Positions 36,420 to 46,712 of a DNA stretch of 64,000 nt are shown here, piece by piece. The notes under the pieces were generated by a model. The model made no database searches. It worked only from the letters and a program-made list of their open reading frames with translations, and was not told the origin of the DNA. Source of the DNA: Cognatishimia sp. F0-27 (GTDB taxonomy: Bacteria > Pseudomonadota > Alphaproteobacteria > Rhodobacterales > Rhodobacteraceae); the NCBI RefSeq assembly GCF_020667845.1, contig NZ_JAFMPQ010000031.1:1-64000 (forward strand). The letters are read 5' to 3'. Position 1 is the stretch's first letter. Each line of letters starts with the position of its first letter. A program made the position numbers and the translations under genes.

Positions 36420-38011
36420 AGGACTTTGCAGCGCTCTTCACCGCGATAGACCAGACCACCAAGACCACGCGCAAGACCGAGGCGCTGGCGGCGTTTTTCC
36501 GCGATGCCTCTGACGCGGACCGGCTCTGGACCATCGCGCTGTTTTCCGGGCGACGCCCAAAACGGGCCGTGACCACGACCCAGCTGCGCGAATGGGCGGC
36601 AGAGGTGGCGGGCGTGCCGCTCTGGCTGCTGGAGGAAAGCTACCCCATCGTCGGAGATCTCGCCGAGACGCTGGCGCTGATCCTGCCGCCGGCCCGCTCC
36701 GAAAGCGACAAGCCCCTGTCGCACTGGATCAGCGTGCTGCGCGGTCTGCACGGGGCAGAAATCACAGAGCGCAAAGCCGCCATCATCGCGGCATGGGATG
36801 AGCTAGACGCGACCGAGCGCTTTCTCTTCAACAAGCTGATCACCGGGGGCTTCCGGATCGGCGTGAGCCAGAAACTGATGACCCGCGCGCTCAGCCGCGC
36901 CACCGGGCAGGACGAGCCGGTGATCGCGCTCAAGCTCATGGGCGGCTGGACGCCCGAGACAACCAGCTACAAGGCCCTGATCGAGACCGACGATCCCGCA
37001 GCGGATGCCTCGCGCCCCTACCCGTTCTACCTTGCCTACCAGCTGGGTGAGCCGCCAGAGAGCCTTGGCCCCGCCACAGACTGGCAGGCGGAATGGAAAT
37101 GGGACGGCATCCGTGGCCAGCTTATCCTCCGCGACGGCACACATCACCTGTGGTCGCGCGGAGAGGAACTGATCACCGAACGCTTCCCCGAGTTCTCCCG
37201 AACGCGCGACTTCCTGCCCGATGGCACGGTGCTCGATGGCGAGATCGTCACATGGGACGGCAGCGCGCCAATGCCCTTTTCGACGCTGCAGCCGCGGATC
37301 GGGCGCAAGACGGTCCCGAAAAAGCTGCTGCGCGAGGCGCCGGTGATCCTGTTGGCCTATGATCTGCTGGAGCAGGACGGCGCCGATTTGCGCGCCGCCC
37401 CCATGGCCGAGCGGCGCGCGCGGCTCGAGGCCCTGCTGGACGGGCTGCCCGAGGATGCGGCGTTGCAGGCGTCGCCGGTGCTCTCCTTCGACGGCTGGGA
37501 AAGCCTTGCCGCCTTGCGCAGCAGCGCGCGCGCGCGCCGCGCCGAAGGGGTCATGCTGAAGCGCCGCGACAGCCCGTATCTGTCCGGGCGCAAAAAGGGG
37601 GATTGGTGGAAATGGAAACTCGATCCGCTGACGATCGATGCGGTCATGATCTACGCCCAACAAGGGTCCGGACGGCGCGCAAACCTGTTCACGGACTTCA
37701 CCTTTGCGGTGTGGAAAGGCAACGAGCTGGTGCCCTTTACCAAGGCCTATTCCGGGCTGACTGACAAGGAGTTCACCCAGATCACGGCCTGGGTCCGGAA
37801 AAACACGCTGCAGCGGTTCGGCCCGGTCCGGCAGGTGCGCCCCGAGCATGTGTTCGAGATCGCCTTCGAGGGCATCCAGCCCTCCCCGCGGCACAAATCG
37901 GGCATCTCGCTGCGCTTTCCCCGGATGAGTCGCTGGCGCCATGACAAACCGGTCAACGAGGCCAATTCGCTCGAAGATCTGCAGCAGATGCTGGCCGCAT
38001 ACGGGTCTTGA
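36416..38011 (+). CDS. ATP-dependent DNA ligase (cisplatin damage response type)
   Basis: The 531-aa protein has an N-terminal DNA-binding domain (about 1-200). The nucleotidyltransferase motif EWKWDGIRGQ has adenylated Lys228. Later motifs are VLDGEIVTWD, EGVMLKRRDSPY and KGDWWKWKLDPLTIDAV, and a C-terminal OB fold follows. It seals nicks in a repair role distinct from NAD-dependent LigA. It is coupled to the exonuclease. The helicase and PdeM-type phosphoesterase that often complete this cassette are not downstream in this window. Confidence 0.9.
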   Translation: MKDFAALFTAIDQTTKTTRKTEALAAFFRDASDADRLWTIALFSGRRPKRAVTTTQLREWAAEVAGVPLWLLEESYPIVGDLAETLALILPPARSESDKPLSHWISVLRGLHGAEITERKAAIIAAWDELDATERFLFNKLITGGFRIGVSQKLMTRALSRATGQDEPVIALKLMGGWTPETTSYKALIETDDPAADASRPYPFYLAYQLGEPPESLGPATDWQAEWKWDGIRGQLILRDGTHHLWSRGEELITERFPEFSRTRDFLPDGTVLDGEIVTWDGSAPMPFSTLQPRIGRKTVPKKLLREAPVILLAYDLLEQDGADLRAAPMAERRARLEALLDGLPEDAALQASPVLSFDGWESLAALRSSARARRAEGVMLKRRDSPYLSGRKKGDWWKWKLDPLTIDAVMIYAQQGSGRRANLFTDFTFAVWKGNELVPFTKAYSGLTDKEFTQITAWVRKNTLQRFGPVRQVRPEHVFEIAFEGIQPSPRHKSGISLRFPRMSRWRHDKPVNEANSLEDLQQMLAAYGS

Positions 38012-38096
38012 TCGAGGACCGGGTGCGGGATCCCCATGCGTCGGTGGATTGGCACACGTTCGCGAGCGGGGCGATGCCGTTCCGGGAAACACCCCC

Positions 38097-38180
38097 GTCA
38101 CGCCGGAGGCGGGCGTTGTGATGGCGAGGGGCCAGCCCGTCACGCCGGAGGCGGGCGTTGCGGTGGCGAGGGGCCAGCCC
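38097..38180. repeat. 42-bp tandem repeat, two copies
   Basis: GTCACGCCGGAGGCGGGCGT begins at 38097 and again at 38139. Each copy continues with TGGCGAGGGGCCAGCCC. Confidence 0.85.
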
Positions 38181-38187
38181 CTCGCGC

Positions 38188-38213
38188 TCCCCGGGATATT
38201 TGAAGCCCAAAGA
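38188..38213. repeat. REP-like box (copy 2)
   Basis: CCCCGGGATATTTGAAGCCC followed by AAAGAAGC matches the box at 18115-18141 with few differences, again directly after a GC-rich tandem array. Confidence 0.6.
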
Positions 38214-38304
38214 AGCAGGGCCGTTTTCCCCAGGTCCACGGCGACGCGCGTGAGACACCCCGGTGAGTCGAAGACGTGGCCGTCTGGAAGAGTGCTCCGC
38301 GTCA

Positions 38305-38348
38305 TGCGCATGGTTTGTGCATGGCATGTGCATGCTTTGTGCATCGTG
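38305..38348 (+). repeat. four 11-bp TGYGCAT repeats, intergenic
   Basis: Units start at 38305 (TGCGCATGGTT), 38316 (TGTGCATGGCA), 38327 (TGTGCATGCTT) and 38338 (TGTGCATCGTG). Order, spacing and the first-unit C variant equal those of the valS array. Confidence 0.85.
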
Positions 38349-38444
38349 ATTTTTGGAGCCGTGAGCGGGGCCGCGCGCGATCGGGGCTTGAGCCACGGGT
38401 CCCTGCGCCTTACGTGATGACAAAAGCGCCAAGGGAGCCCTGAC

Positions 38445-40262
38445 ATGACCATGAGACCCGTTTTCGACGCCAATGCCTCAGCCGGAGGGCGCGATCTTGG
38501 CGCCTTGCCCGAGTGGGATCTGACCGATCTCTATCCTGCACCGGACGCGCCGGAACTGAAGCGCGATCTCGATTGGCTCGAGGAGGCGTGCCGCAGTTTT
38601 GCTGCCGATTACGAAGGCAAGCTTGGCACCCTCGATGCGGCTGGCTTTCTGGAAGCGGTCCACCGCCACGAGAAGATCGAGGCCATCGCGGGTCGGATCA
38701 TGTCTTATGCCGGGCTGCGCTATTATCAGCATACCACCGACAGTGAGCGCGCGAAGTTCCTGTCTGACCATCAGGAAAAGATCACGCTTTACACCACGCC
38801 GCTCGTGTTTTTCACGCTTGAGCTGAACCGGCTCGATGACGGGGTGCTCGATGCGCTGTTTGCAGCCGATGGCGAGCTTGGCCGCTACAAGCCGGCCTTT
38901 GATCGCATCCGCGCGATGAAACCCTATCAACTCTCTGACGAGATGGAGAAATTCCTGCATGACATGGGGGTTGTCGGCGACGCGTGGGAACGGTTGTTCG
39001 ATGAGACCATTGCCGGGCTCGAATTCGAGATCGACGGCGAGGCCTTGAGCATCGAGGCGACGCTGAACCTTTTGACGGAGCAGGACCGGGCCAAGCGCGA
39101 GGCCGCCACGCGCGAATTGGCGCGGGTGTTCGGCGCCAACATCCGGACTTTTGCCCGGGTGCACAACACGCAGGCCAAGGAGAAGGAGATCCTCGATCGC
39201 TGGCGCGGTATGCCCACGGCCCAGACCGGGCGGCACCTGTCGAACGACGTGGAGCCGGAGGTGGTGGAAGCGCTGCGCAACGCCGTGGTGCGGGCCTATC
39301 CACGCCTGTCACATCGCTACTATGCGCTCAAGGCCAAGTGGCTTGGCCTCGAACGGATGCAGGTCTGGGATCGCAACGCGCCGCTGCCGATGGAAAGCGA
39401 CCGGATCGTTGGCTGGGACGAGGCCCGCGACACGGTCATGCGGGCCTATACCGGGTTCGACCCTCGCATGGAGGATATCGCCACCCCGTTCTTCGAGAAG
39501 GGCTGGATTGATGCGGCCGTCAAGCCGGGCAAGGCGCCGGGTGCCTTCGCGCATCCCACCGTCACCGATGTGCATCCGTATATCATGTTGAACTACCTTG
39601 GAAAACCGCGCGATGTCATGACGCTGGCCCATGAGCTCGGTCACGGGGTGCATCAGGTTCTGGCCGCGGGACAGGGCGAGATGCTGTCTTCGACCCCGCT
39701 CACCCTTGCCGAAACCGCGAGCGTGTTCGGAGAGATGCTGACGTTCCAGAAGATGCTCGAAAACGCCAAGGACGACGCCGAGCGCAAGGTGCTGCTCGCG
39801 GGCAAGGTCGAGGACATGATCAACACGGTTGTGCGCCAGATCGCGTTTTACGATTTCGAATGCAAGCTGCACGAGGCGCGCCGGGCCGGTGAGCTCACGC
39901 CCGACGACATCAACGCGCTCTGGATGAGTGTGCAGGCCGAGAGCCTCGGGCCGGTCTTCGACTTCGTTGAGGGCTACGAAACCTTCTGGGCCTATATCCC
40001 GCATTTCGTGCATTCCCCCTTCTACGTCTATGCCTATGCCTTTGGCGACGGTCTGGTGAACGCGCTCTATGCCGCATATCAGGAACAGCCCGAAGGCTTC
40101 CAGGACAAGTATTTCGACCTGCTGAAAGCGGGCGGATCGAAGCACCATTCCGACCTCCTCGCGCCGTTCGGGCTGGATGCGTCCGATCCGGCGTTCTGGG
40201 ACAAGGGGCTTTCCATGATCGAAGGATTCATCGACCAGCTGGAGGCGATGGAAGACCAATAA
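38445..40262 (+). CDS. pepF: M3-family oligoendopeptidase F
   Basis: The 605-aa cytoplasmic zinc peptidase has AHELGHGVHQ with HELGH at 396-400 (HEXXH) and the third ligand region ETASVFGEMLTF about 25 residues later. It cleaves short peptides. AGGGAG precedes the ATG at 38445. The downstream EamA gene follows within 70 bp, but no functional link is obvious. Confidence 0.92.
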   Translation: MTMRPVFDANASAGGRDLGALPEWDLTDLYPAPDAPELKRDLDWLEEACRSFAADYEGKLGTLDAAGFLEAVHRHEKIEAIAGRIMSYAGLRYYQHTTDSERAKFLSDHQEKITLYTTPLVFFTLELNRLDDGVLDALFAADGELGRYKPAFDRIRAMKPYQLSDEMEKFLHDMGVVGDAWERLFDETIAGLEFEIDGEALSIEATLNLLTEQDRAKREAATRELARVFGANIRTFARVHNTQAKEKEILDRWRGMPTAQTGRHLSNDVEPEVVEALRNAVVRAYPRLSHRYYALKAKWLGLERMQVWDRNAPLPMESDRIVGWDEARDTVMRAYTGFDPRMEDIATPFFEKGWIDAAVKPGKAPGAFAHPTVTDVHPYIMLNYLGKPRDVMTLAHELGHGVHQVLAAGQGEMLSSTPLTLAETASVFGEMLTFQKMLENAKDDAERKVLLAGKVEDMINTVVRQIAFYDFECKLHEARRAGELTPDDINALWMSVQAESLGPVFDFVEGYETFWAYIPHFVHSPFYVYAYAFGDGLVNALYAAYQEQPEGFQDKYFDLLKAGGSKHHSDLLAPFGLDASDPAFWDKGLSMIEGFIDQLEAMEDQ

Positions 40263-40331
40263 CCCGCTTCCGAAGCGGTCGCCGGCATGGTACCGGCCCG
40301 GCAGGACGACGGTGCACGGGGGCGCTTCGGA

Positions 40332-41192
40332 ATGACATGGGGCGATTCGGTGCGGCTTGGTGCGCTGGTGTTCACCGCTGTGACCTGCGTGGTTGTCGGT
40401 GACACGGCGGGCAAGTTGCTGACGCAAGCAGGGATCGAGCCGGTGCTTGTGGCGTGGGCGCGCTTTGCCATTGCAGCGGTCGTGCTGCTGCCGCTGAGCG
40501 GGTTGCGGCGTAGCGAGTTGCACCAGCTTGCGGATTGGCGCGTTGTCTTGCGCGCGGTGCTTATCGCCGGCGGCATCTGTGCGATCCTGACAGCCTTGCG
40601 CACCGAACCCATCGCCAACGTGTTCGGTGCGTTTTTCATAGGCCCGGTCGTTTCTTACGTGCTGGCGGTCCTGTTCCTCGGGGAGCGCCCCTCGGGCGCA
40701 CGCACGGCGCTGCTCGGGCTTGGGTTTGTCGGCGTGATGCTGGTGGTCCAACCCGGATTTGGCGGCGGGACAGGTATGGTTTTTGCCCTTCTTGCAGGGC
40801 TCTTTTATGGCGCCTACCTGGCCACCACGCGGGCGGTGGCGGGGGCGTTCCGCCCGCGCTTTCTGTTGATTTCGCAACTGCTGATCGGCGCGGTGGTCTT
40901 GGCGCCACTGGGTCTGTCCAGCGGGAGTCCTCCCCTCACCAACGCGGTCTGGCCGCTTTTCCTGTTGAGCGCGCTGGGATCGGCGGCAGGCAATTACCTT
41001 CTGGTGATTGCCAACAAGAGGGCCGAAGCCAGCCTCGTGGCCCCATTGATCTACACGCAACTGATTTCAGCGACAGGTTTGGGTGTGCTGGTGTTTGGCG
41101 ATTGGCCGGATCCGGTTGCCCTCACCGGACTGGCGCTGATTGCGCTGTCGGGCTTCGGGTCACTTGTCGTGCGTCAGAATCGCGTCACCTGA
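40332..41192 (+). CDS. EamA/DMT-family exporter
   Basis: The start at 40332 (MTWGDSVRLGALVF) leads straight into the first membrane segment; an upstream ATG at 40287 would add 15 polar residues. The 286-aa protein has about ten membrane segments in two EamA repeats (AVLFLGERPSGARTALLGLG near the end of the first). Such proteins export metabolites or amino acids. The substrate is unknown. Confidence 0.82.
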   Translation: MTWGDSVRLGALVFTAVTCVVVGDTAGKLLTQAGIEPVLVAWARFAIAAVVLLPLSGLRRSELHQLADWRVVLRAVLIAGGICAILTALRTEPIANVFGAFFIGPVVSYVLAVLFLGERPSGARTALLGLGFVGVMLVVQPGFGGGTGMVFALLAGLFYGAYLATTRAVAGAFRPRFLLISQLLIGAVVLAPLGLSSGSPPLTNAVWPLFLLSALGSAAGNYLLVIANKRAEASLVAPLIYTQLISATGLGVLVFGDWPDPVALTGLALIALSGFGSLVVRQNRVT

Positions 41193-41313
41193 TCCCGCAA
41201 TCGCCGCGCATGCGCGTCCCTGCCCGCGTGTGATGCGCAACACCCGGCGTGCCAGAACGCCTCGGATTGACTTTGACACGAAGCGCCTACGTTCATGCTG
41301 AAAGGGGTTTATC

Positions 41314-41829
41314 ATGCTGCGTATCATCGCCTTCATACTGTCTTTTCTCGCCGTTCCTGCATTGGCAGCACCGTCGGCGCCCTTTGCCAATATCGATGGC
41401 GGGACGTTGTCGCTTGACCAGTGGGCCGGGCAACCTGTGCTGCTGGTCAACACCGCCTCGCGCTGCGGGTTTACAGATCAATATGACGGCCTTCAGGCAC
41501 TCTATGAGCGCTACAAGGATCGGGGACTGGTGGTGCTGGCGGTTCCGTCCAACGACTTTCGGCAGGAGCTCAAAAGCGCCGAGGCGGTCAAGGAGTTCTG
41601 CGAGGTGAATTTCGGTCTCACGCTGCCCATGACGGACATCACCAAGGTGCGTGGCCCGGACGCCCACCCGGTCTACGCATGGCTCGCCGAAACCGTCGGA
41701 TTCGAGCCGTCGTGGAATTTCAACAAGGTGCTCTTCGCCCCGGACGGCTCGGTGGTGGCCACATATGGGTCGGCCGTCAAACCGCTCTCTCGCGCGCTCG
41801 TTTCGCGCATCGAGCCGCTCTTGAACTGA
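41314..41829 (+). CDS. secreted glutathione peroxidase-like thiol peroxidase
   Basis: The 171-aa protein has a signal peptide (about 1-19, ALA-AP). The GPx signature NTASRCGFTDQYDGLQALYE has peroxidatic Cys51. PSNDFRQEL and WNFNKVL supply the other tetrad residues. It reduces peroxides, probably using thioredoxin-like reductants since it is a Cys enzyme. Export to the periplasm is predicted, so its electron donor there is an open point. Confidence 0.88.
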   Translation: MLRIIAFILSFLAVPALAAPSAPFANIDGGTLSLDQWAGQPVLLVNTASRCGFTDQYDGLQALYERYKDRGLVVLAVPSNDFRQELKSAEAVKEFCEVNFGLTLPMTDITKVRGPDAHPVYAWLAETVGFEPSWNFNKVLFAPDGSVVATYGSAVKPLSRALVSRIEPLLN

Positions 41830-41861
41830 GAACGCGCCCCGGCGCGGGGCAAGACGCATCT

Positions 41862-41894
41862 TTGGGGCGGACGGCTTTCCCCGTTCCGCCCCTT
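41862..41894 (+). terminator. candidate terminator after glutathione peroxidase
   Basis: GGGGCGGA-CGG pairs with CCG-T-TCCGCCCC (11 pairs with one bulge). Only two T residues follow, so efficiency is doubtful. Confidence 0.4.
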
Positions 41895-42014
41895 GGGCCG
41901 CATTTGCCCCCACATCCGCGCATGGCCACACCACAGGTCGTCCGCGCTGCTGCGCGGTCTCCTGCCGGGAAGGCCCTCAAGGCCAGTGTGGCACTGCCGG
42001 TGACGGCACGGTCC

Positions 42015-42251
42015 TCAAGCGCGCAAAAGGCCCCAGATCTCGTCTTTCAGAGCCGCGCGTTGCTTGCGCAGATCCTCTTCCGAGAATTGCCCCATCGGGG
42101 TCACGTTCGTCTCGGCTCCGTGAACGGCGCGGTTCACCCTGTGATACTCATCCGCCAGCTTGGCAAAATGCGCATTTTCCTGCTTCAGCTCATGAATGCG
42201 CTCCACGTATTCCGGAAATTCTTCTGCCAGCTCATGGGGCGTGTGGGACAT
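42015..42251 (-). CDS. DUF465 (YdcH-like) small protein
   Basis: The ATG at 42251 with AAGGAG upstream gives 78 aa. The DUF465 pattern is a helical hairpin: ERIHELKQENAHFAKLADEY, then HRVNRAVHGAETNV, then LRKQRAALKDEIWGLL. It is probably a small coiled coil. Function is unknown. A longer open frame upstream is not credible. Confidence 0.85.
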   Translation of the reverse strand: MSHTPHELAEEFPEYVERIHELKQENAHFAKLADEYHRVNRAVHGAETNVTPMGQFSEEDLRKQRAALKDEIWGLLRA

Positions 42252-42346
42252 GTCGCTCTCCTTCGATCCTTGGTCCTTACAAAAGGAGTGTTTCACGTGC
42301 ATGACCTGCTGACTTTGACCCGGATCAAATCGCAACGAATGCCGCT

Positions 42347-43084
42347 TCATCGTTGGGCGGGGCGCCAACCGGCGGCACGGGCCTCGTCTTCGGAACAGAA
42401 CAGACGCTCCCCCTTGGCGGGGTCGATCCGCGTCCGGGCATACCATTCCTGCCCGGGACGATGGTAAATCCGCGCACCCGACCGTCCGATATTGCCCTTG
42501 ATCACGCAGACGCCGCCGGGCTTGCCGCCTTGCGCATGCTGCTGTCCGGCGCTGTCCCGCTCGCGTGTGATGCGGGTTGCACGATGCTGTTCGGGGGCAA
42601 CGATTGCACTGCCGTGCAGGCCGGTCTGCGCGGCGCGGGCCGCGCGCTCGGCCGCGACATAGCGGGTCGAATACCGCCGGTAGGCAAAGGCCAGCCCACG
42701 GGAAACAAGAAGCGCGCCCATGTCGCGCCCGCCGATGGTGCACTGTGCAATCACGCGGTCGTAGCGATCCCGCTCCAGCGCCGTGCAGGCGGCGTCCCGA
42801 CCATCAAAAAGCGCCTGTGTTTGCGTGGTGACCCAGGCACCACACGCCCAGCGGCGACCGTCCGGACCACCGCAGCGCTGATCCTGCTCCGGCGCGTCGA
42901 TGCCATGCAAACGCACGCGAACGGGGCCGACATCGAGCGTATCGCCGTCGATCATGCGGACGACGCCGCGCAAATCGGCATCCGGCATCTCGGTGGCGCC
43001 TGCAGCGTCCGATGCGTCAAGCATGGACCCCGCGCCCAGCGGCCAGAACAGGGCCGCGCACAGCATGAAACATAATCGAACCAT
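42347..43084 (-). CDS. secreted thermonuclease-like nuclease with C-terminal sunset-type domain
   Basis: The 245-aa protein has a signal peptide (about 1-20). The SNase domain (about 38-160) has MIDGDTLDVG, RLHGIDAPEQ and LERDRYDRVIAQC, the residues for Ca2+ and phosphodiester cleavage. The C-terminal part (about 190-245) reads CVIKGNIGRSGARIYHRPGQ and FCSEDEARAAGWRPA, a small sunset-type module often fused to exported nucleases. It probably degrades nucleic acid outside the cytoplasm. Confidence 0.85.
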   Translation of the reverse strand: MVRLCFMLCAALFWPLGAGSMLDASDAAGATEMPDADLRGVVRMIDGDTLDVGPVRVRLHGIDAPEQDQRCGGPDGRRWACGAWVTTQTQALFDGRDAACTALERDRYDRVIAQCTIGGRDMGALLVSRGLAFAYRRYSTRYVAAERAARAAQTGLHGSAIVAPEQHRATRITRERDSAGQQHAQGGKPGGVCVIKGNIGRSGARIYHRPGQEWYARTRIDPAKGERLFCSEDEARAAGWRPAQR

Positions 43085-43133
43085 GGCCTTGGCCTGCGCG
43101 TCGAATGTGGCGAGATCAAGGCATCGCGTCGAG

Positions 43134-43147
43134 CGTGGTTAACCACG
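43134..43147. promoter_or_regulatory. 14-bp perfect palindrome upstream of nuclease gene
   Basis: CGTGGTTAACCACG lies about 50 bp upstream of the nuclease start. It could bind a dimeric regulator. No known consensus was recognised. Confidence 0.35.
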
Positions 43148-43250
43148 GCCCCGCGCGGCCGGACCGGCTCAGAGTGGCGGTGCGGCCAGCCCTTTCAGCG
43201 TTCAGAGCCGTGGGCCGGGCCGGCACGGGTCTTCAGGACCCGACAGGGGG

Positions 43251-44903
43251 CTAGCGCTGCGCCGTGCGCCATTCGGGGTGGATCCATGGCTGCGCGTTCT
43301 CGGAGGGCAATCGCCGGCCCAGCACGTGATCCGCGGCTTTCTCGCCCACCATGATCGATGGCGCGTTAAGATTGCCATTGGTGATGCGCGGGAACACCGA
43401 ACTGTCCGCCACGCGCAGCCCCTCGACCCCGATCACCCGGTTCTCCGGGTCGACCACAGCCATCGGATCGTCGCGCCGCCCGATCCGGCACGTGCCGCAG
43501 GGATGATAAGCGCTTTCCGCGTGCTCCCGGATAAATGCGTCGAGATCCTCGTCACTCTGCGCCGCCTCACCGGGCGAAATCTCATGCGACCGGTAGGGTG
43601 CAAAGGCCTCTTGCGCAAAGATCTCCCGCGTGAGGCGAATGGCCCGGCGAAACTCCACCCAGTCGCGCTCTTCGGACATGTAGTTGAAAAAGATCCGCGG
43701 GGCGTCCGCAGGATCGCCGGAGCGCAGCGTGATCGCGCCCCGTGAGGGGGACCGCATCGGCCCTACATGCGCCTGAAACCCATGCCCTTCCGCTGCAACC
43801 GATCCGTCATAACGAACAGCCAGCGGCAGGAAATGGAACTGGATATCGGGATAGGGAATGCCCGCTTCGGAGCGGATGAAACCGGTGCTCTCGAACTGGT
43901 TCGACGCGCCCGGCCCCTTGCGCTGCAGCAGCCAGCGCGCACCGACATAGGCCTTGCCCAGCAGGTTCCAGTATTTGAAGAGGCTAACCGGCTGGGACGC
44001 GGCCATCTGGATGTATAGCTCGAGATGATCCTGCAGGTTCTGACCAACGCCGGCACGATCCGCGATCACGTCGATCCCGTGTTCCGCCAGATGCGCCGCC
44101 GGTCCGATCCCTGAATGCATGAGCAGCGCCGGTGCGTTGATCGCCCCCGCCGCCACGATCACCTCGCGCGTGGCGCGCAGGATCTCCACCCGCCCACGCC
44201 GCGCGACCTCCACACCCGTGGCGCGCCCTTCGTTGATCACCACGCGCCGTGCGAGGCCGCGCACAACCTTCGCCCCAAGCGCCTGTGCCGGGCGCAGATA
44301 GGCCTTCGCCGCGGACCAGCGCTCGCCTTTCCAGACGGTCATCTCGAAAGGGCCGAAGCCCTCCTGCTGCGCGCCATTGTAGTCATCCGTGGTCTCGTAC
44401 CCAGCTTCCCGTCCGGCCTCGACAAAGGCCTTGACCAAAGGGTTGTCCCTCGCGCCTCGGGTGATGTGCAGCGGCCCGTCCGTGCCGCGCCAGGCCGGAT
44501 CACCGCCATGCCCGCAGGCATGCCAGTTTTCCATGCGCCGGAAATACGGCAGCACATCGGCATAGCCCCAGCCCTCGGCGCCCTCCTCGCGCCAATGGTC
44601 ATAGTCGAGCGCGTGCCCGCGCACATAGATCATCCCGTTAATCGAGGACGACCCGCCCAGCACCTTGCCCCGCGGACAGGCCAGCCGCCGCCCGTTCAGA
44701 TGCGGCTCCGGCTCGGTCTCATATCCCCAGTCATAGCGCGCCATGTTCATCGGATAGCTCAGCGCGCCAGGCATGTTGATGAACGGACCCCAATCCGACC
44801 CGCCATGCTCGATCACAATCACGGATTTGCCCGCTTCTGCCAGCCGGTAGGCCATGGCGCACCCGGCGCTGCCCGCGCCCACAACGATATACTCTGCCTG
44901 CAT
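43251..44903 (-). CDS. betA: choline dehydrogenase
   Basis: The 550-aa GMC-family flavoprotein has the FAD-binding GAGSAGC near residue 8, [20 protein letters not shown], and the active-site His in [10 protein letters not shown] (about 465). It oxidises choline to betaine aldehyde at the membrane. It is the last gene of the bet operon, 13 bp after the small membrane protein. Confidence 0.94.
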   Translation of the reverse strand: MQAEYIVVGAGSAGCAMAYRLAEAGKSVIVIEHGGSDWGPFINMPGALSYPMNMARYDWGYETEPEPHLNGRRLACPRGKVLGGSSSINGMIYVRGHALDYDHWREEGAEGWGYADVLPYFRRMENWHACGHGGDPAWRGTDGPLHITRGARDNPLVKAFVEAGREAGYETTDDYNGAQQEGFGPFEMTVWKGERWSAAKAYLRPAQALGAKVVRGLARRVVINEGRATGVEVARRGRVEILRATREVIVAAGAINAPALLMHSGIGPAAHLAEHGIDVIADRAGVGQNLQDHLELYIQMAASQPVSLFKYWNLLGKAYVGARWLLQRKGPGASNQFESTGFIRSEAGIPYPDIQFHFLPLAVRYDGSVAAEGHGFQAHVGPMRSPSRGAITLRSGDPADAPRIFFNYMSEERDWVEFRRAIRLTREIFAQEAFAPYRSHEISPGEAAQSDEDLDAFIREHAESAYHPCGTCRIGRRDDPMAVVDPENRVIGVEGLRVADSSVFPRITNGNLNAPSIMVGEKAADHVLGRRLPSENAQPWIHPEWRTAQR

Positions 44904-44916
44904 GATTATGCTCCGC

Positions 44917-45162
44917 TCAGGCGTTCAGATAGCCGATGAACAGCGAAATGAAGGCGCCCAGATGCACGACCATGATCGCGCGGTCCTGCCACATCACACC
45001 CACCGCAAACCAAAGGACGATGCCCGCAAAAAACAGGTAGACGTTCCACGGCGCCCTGTTCAGCCCGGTCAGCCCGTAGCCGATCAGCTGAATGACCGTG
45101 GCCACCCATTTGACGATATCGACCGGTTGCAGCGGCGACCGGGACGGTGTCGGCGCGCTCAA
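44917..45162 (-). CDS. small bet-operon membrane protein
   Basis: The 81-aa protein has a short polar N terminus and about three membrane segments ([57 protein letters not shown]). It overlaps the betB stop by 4 bases (ATGA) and precedes betA by 13 bp, so it is made with them. It may anchor or assist the membrane-associated choline dehydrogenase; that is inference. No function is established to my knowledge. Confidence 0.75.
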   Translation of the reverse strand: MSAPTPSRSPLQPVDIVKWVATVIQLIGYGLTGLNRAPWNVYLFFAGIVLWFAVGVMWQDRAIMVVHLGAFISLFIGYLNA

Positions 45163-46616
45163 AACGGGGCCTCCACATCGCCCATGCGCACATAGACCGA
45201 TTTCATTTGCGAATAATGCTCGATCGCGGCCTTGGCGTTCTCGCGCCCCACCCCCGACGCCTTGGAGCCGCCAAAGGGCAGCTCGACCGGCGCGTCGTTG
45301 TAGGAATTGATGAAGCAGCTCCCCGCCTGCAATTGCCCGATCACGCGGTGCGCGCGCGCAAGATCCCGCGTGAATACACCCGCCGACAGCCCGTAGGGCG
45401 TGTCATTGGCGCGCGCGATCACTTCCGCCTCATCGGCAAAGCCAAGCACCGCCATCACCGGACCAAAGATCTCCTCGCGCGCAATGGTCATGTCGTCGGT
45501 CACATCCGCAAACACGGTCGGCTCCACAAAGAAACCCGCGCGCTCCGGTGCGGCACCACCGCAAACCAGCCGCGCCCCCTCCGCGCGCCCTTTCGCGATA
45601 TAGCCCATGACAATCTCGCGCTGGCGCTGCGATACCATCGGCCCGAGCGTTGTCGCCTCATCCAGCGGATCGCCCATCACGGCGCCTTGCACGCGCTCGG
45701 CCAAACGTTCGAGGAACGCCTCGCGGATGCCGTCCTGCACAAACACCCGCGTGCCGTTCGAACAGACCTGACCGGTGGAATAGAAATTGCCGTTGATCGC
45801 GCCGCTCACCGCATTCTCAAGATCGGCATCGTCAAAAATCACCAGCGGCGATTTCCCGCCCAGTTCCATGGTGACGTGCTTCATGCCCTCGGCGGCAGCG
45901 GCATAGACCTTGCGGCCCGTCGGCACCGACCCGGTAAGCGACACCTTGTCGACGCGCCCATCGGCGACCAGCGCGCGCCCCACGTCACCCGCGCCCTGAA
46001 TGACGTTGTAGAGCCCCGCAGGCAGCCCCGCCTCGTGCAGGATCTCGGCCACCTTGAGCGCGCAGAGCGGCGTGGTCTCCGACGGTTTGAAGATCATCGC
46101 ATTGCCGCAGGCCAGGGCGGGTGCACCCTTCCAGCAGGCGATCTGCGTCGGGTAGTTCCAGGCCCCGATACCGACACAGACGCCCAGCGCCTCGCGCACC
46201 GTATAGCCCCAGTCCGCCCCCAGCGGCACATGCTCTCCGGTGAGCGATCCGGCCAGACCGCCGAAATACTCAAGCGCGTCCGCGCCGGATGTGGCATCCA
46301 CATAGAGCGTCTCCGACAGCGGTTTGCCCGTGTCATGGGTCTCAAGCACCGACAGGTCACGGTTGCGCTCGCGCATGATATCGGCGGCCCGGCGCAGGAT
46401 GCGGCCCCGTTCGACCCCCATCATCGCCGCCCATTCCGCCTGCGCCCGGCGCGCGCTGGTCAGGGCGCGTTCGATCACCGCGGGCGTGGCCTCATGCACC
46501 ACCGCGATCCGCGCGCCGGTGGCCGGATAGATCACGTCCATCGCCGCCCCGTTTGTGTCTTCGAGATACGCCCCGTCCACAAAATGGCTCGCCTCGGGCT
46601 GCGTGTCATAGGCCAT
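45159..46616 (-). CDS. betB: betaine aldehyde dehydrogenase
   Basis: The 485-aa NAD(P)-dependent aldehyde dehydrogenase has [20 protein letters not shown] with the general-base Glu. The nucleophile Cys lies in [12 protein letters not shown] (about 284), the betaine-aldehyde-type sequence. It converts betaine aldehyde to glycine betaine, an osmoprotectant and, in roseobacters, a carbon and nitrogen source. It is 96 bp downstream of betC. Confidence 0.94.
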   Translation of the reverse strand: MAYDTQPEASHFVDGAYLEDTNGAAMDVIYPATGARIAVVHEATPAVIERALTSARRAQAEWAAMMGVERGRILRRAADIMRERNRDLSVLETHDTGKPLSETLYVDATSGADALEYFGGLAGSLTGEHVPLGADWGYTVREALGVCVGIGAWNYPTQIACWKGAPALACGNAMIFKPSETTPLCALKVAEILHEAGLPAGLYNVIQGAGDVGRALVADGRVDKVSLTGSVPTGRKVYAAAAEGMKHVTMELGGKSPLVIFDDADLENAVSGAINGNFYSTGQVCSNGTRVFVQDGIREAFLERLAERVQGAVMGDPLDEATTLGPMVSQRQREIVMGYIAKGRAEGARLVCGGAAPERAGFFVEPTVFADVTDDMTIAREEIFGPVMAVLGFADEAEVIARANDTPYGLSAGVFTRDLARAHRVIGQLQAGSCFINSYNDAPVELPFGGSKASGVGRENAKAAIEHYSQMKSVYVRMGDVEAPF

Positions 46617-46712
46617 GGTTCACTGTTCCTTTCACCAACATCGCCGCCCCGAGGTCGCATTGGCGACGCGGGGTGGGCGGGCGGGAGCGTCGTCAATGCG
46701 ACCGGTCCCGGT

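Larger units (their letters stand above)
38012..38444. other. repeat-rich spacer between ligase and pepF
   Basis: No gene is visible in these 433 bp. In order they hold two 42-bp tandem units, a REP-like box and an array of 11-bp TGYGCAT repeats, listed separately. Confidence 0.7.
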
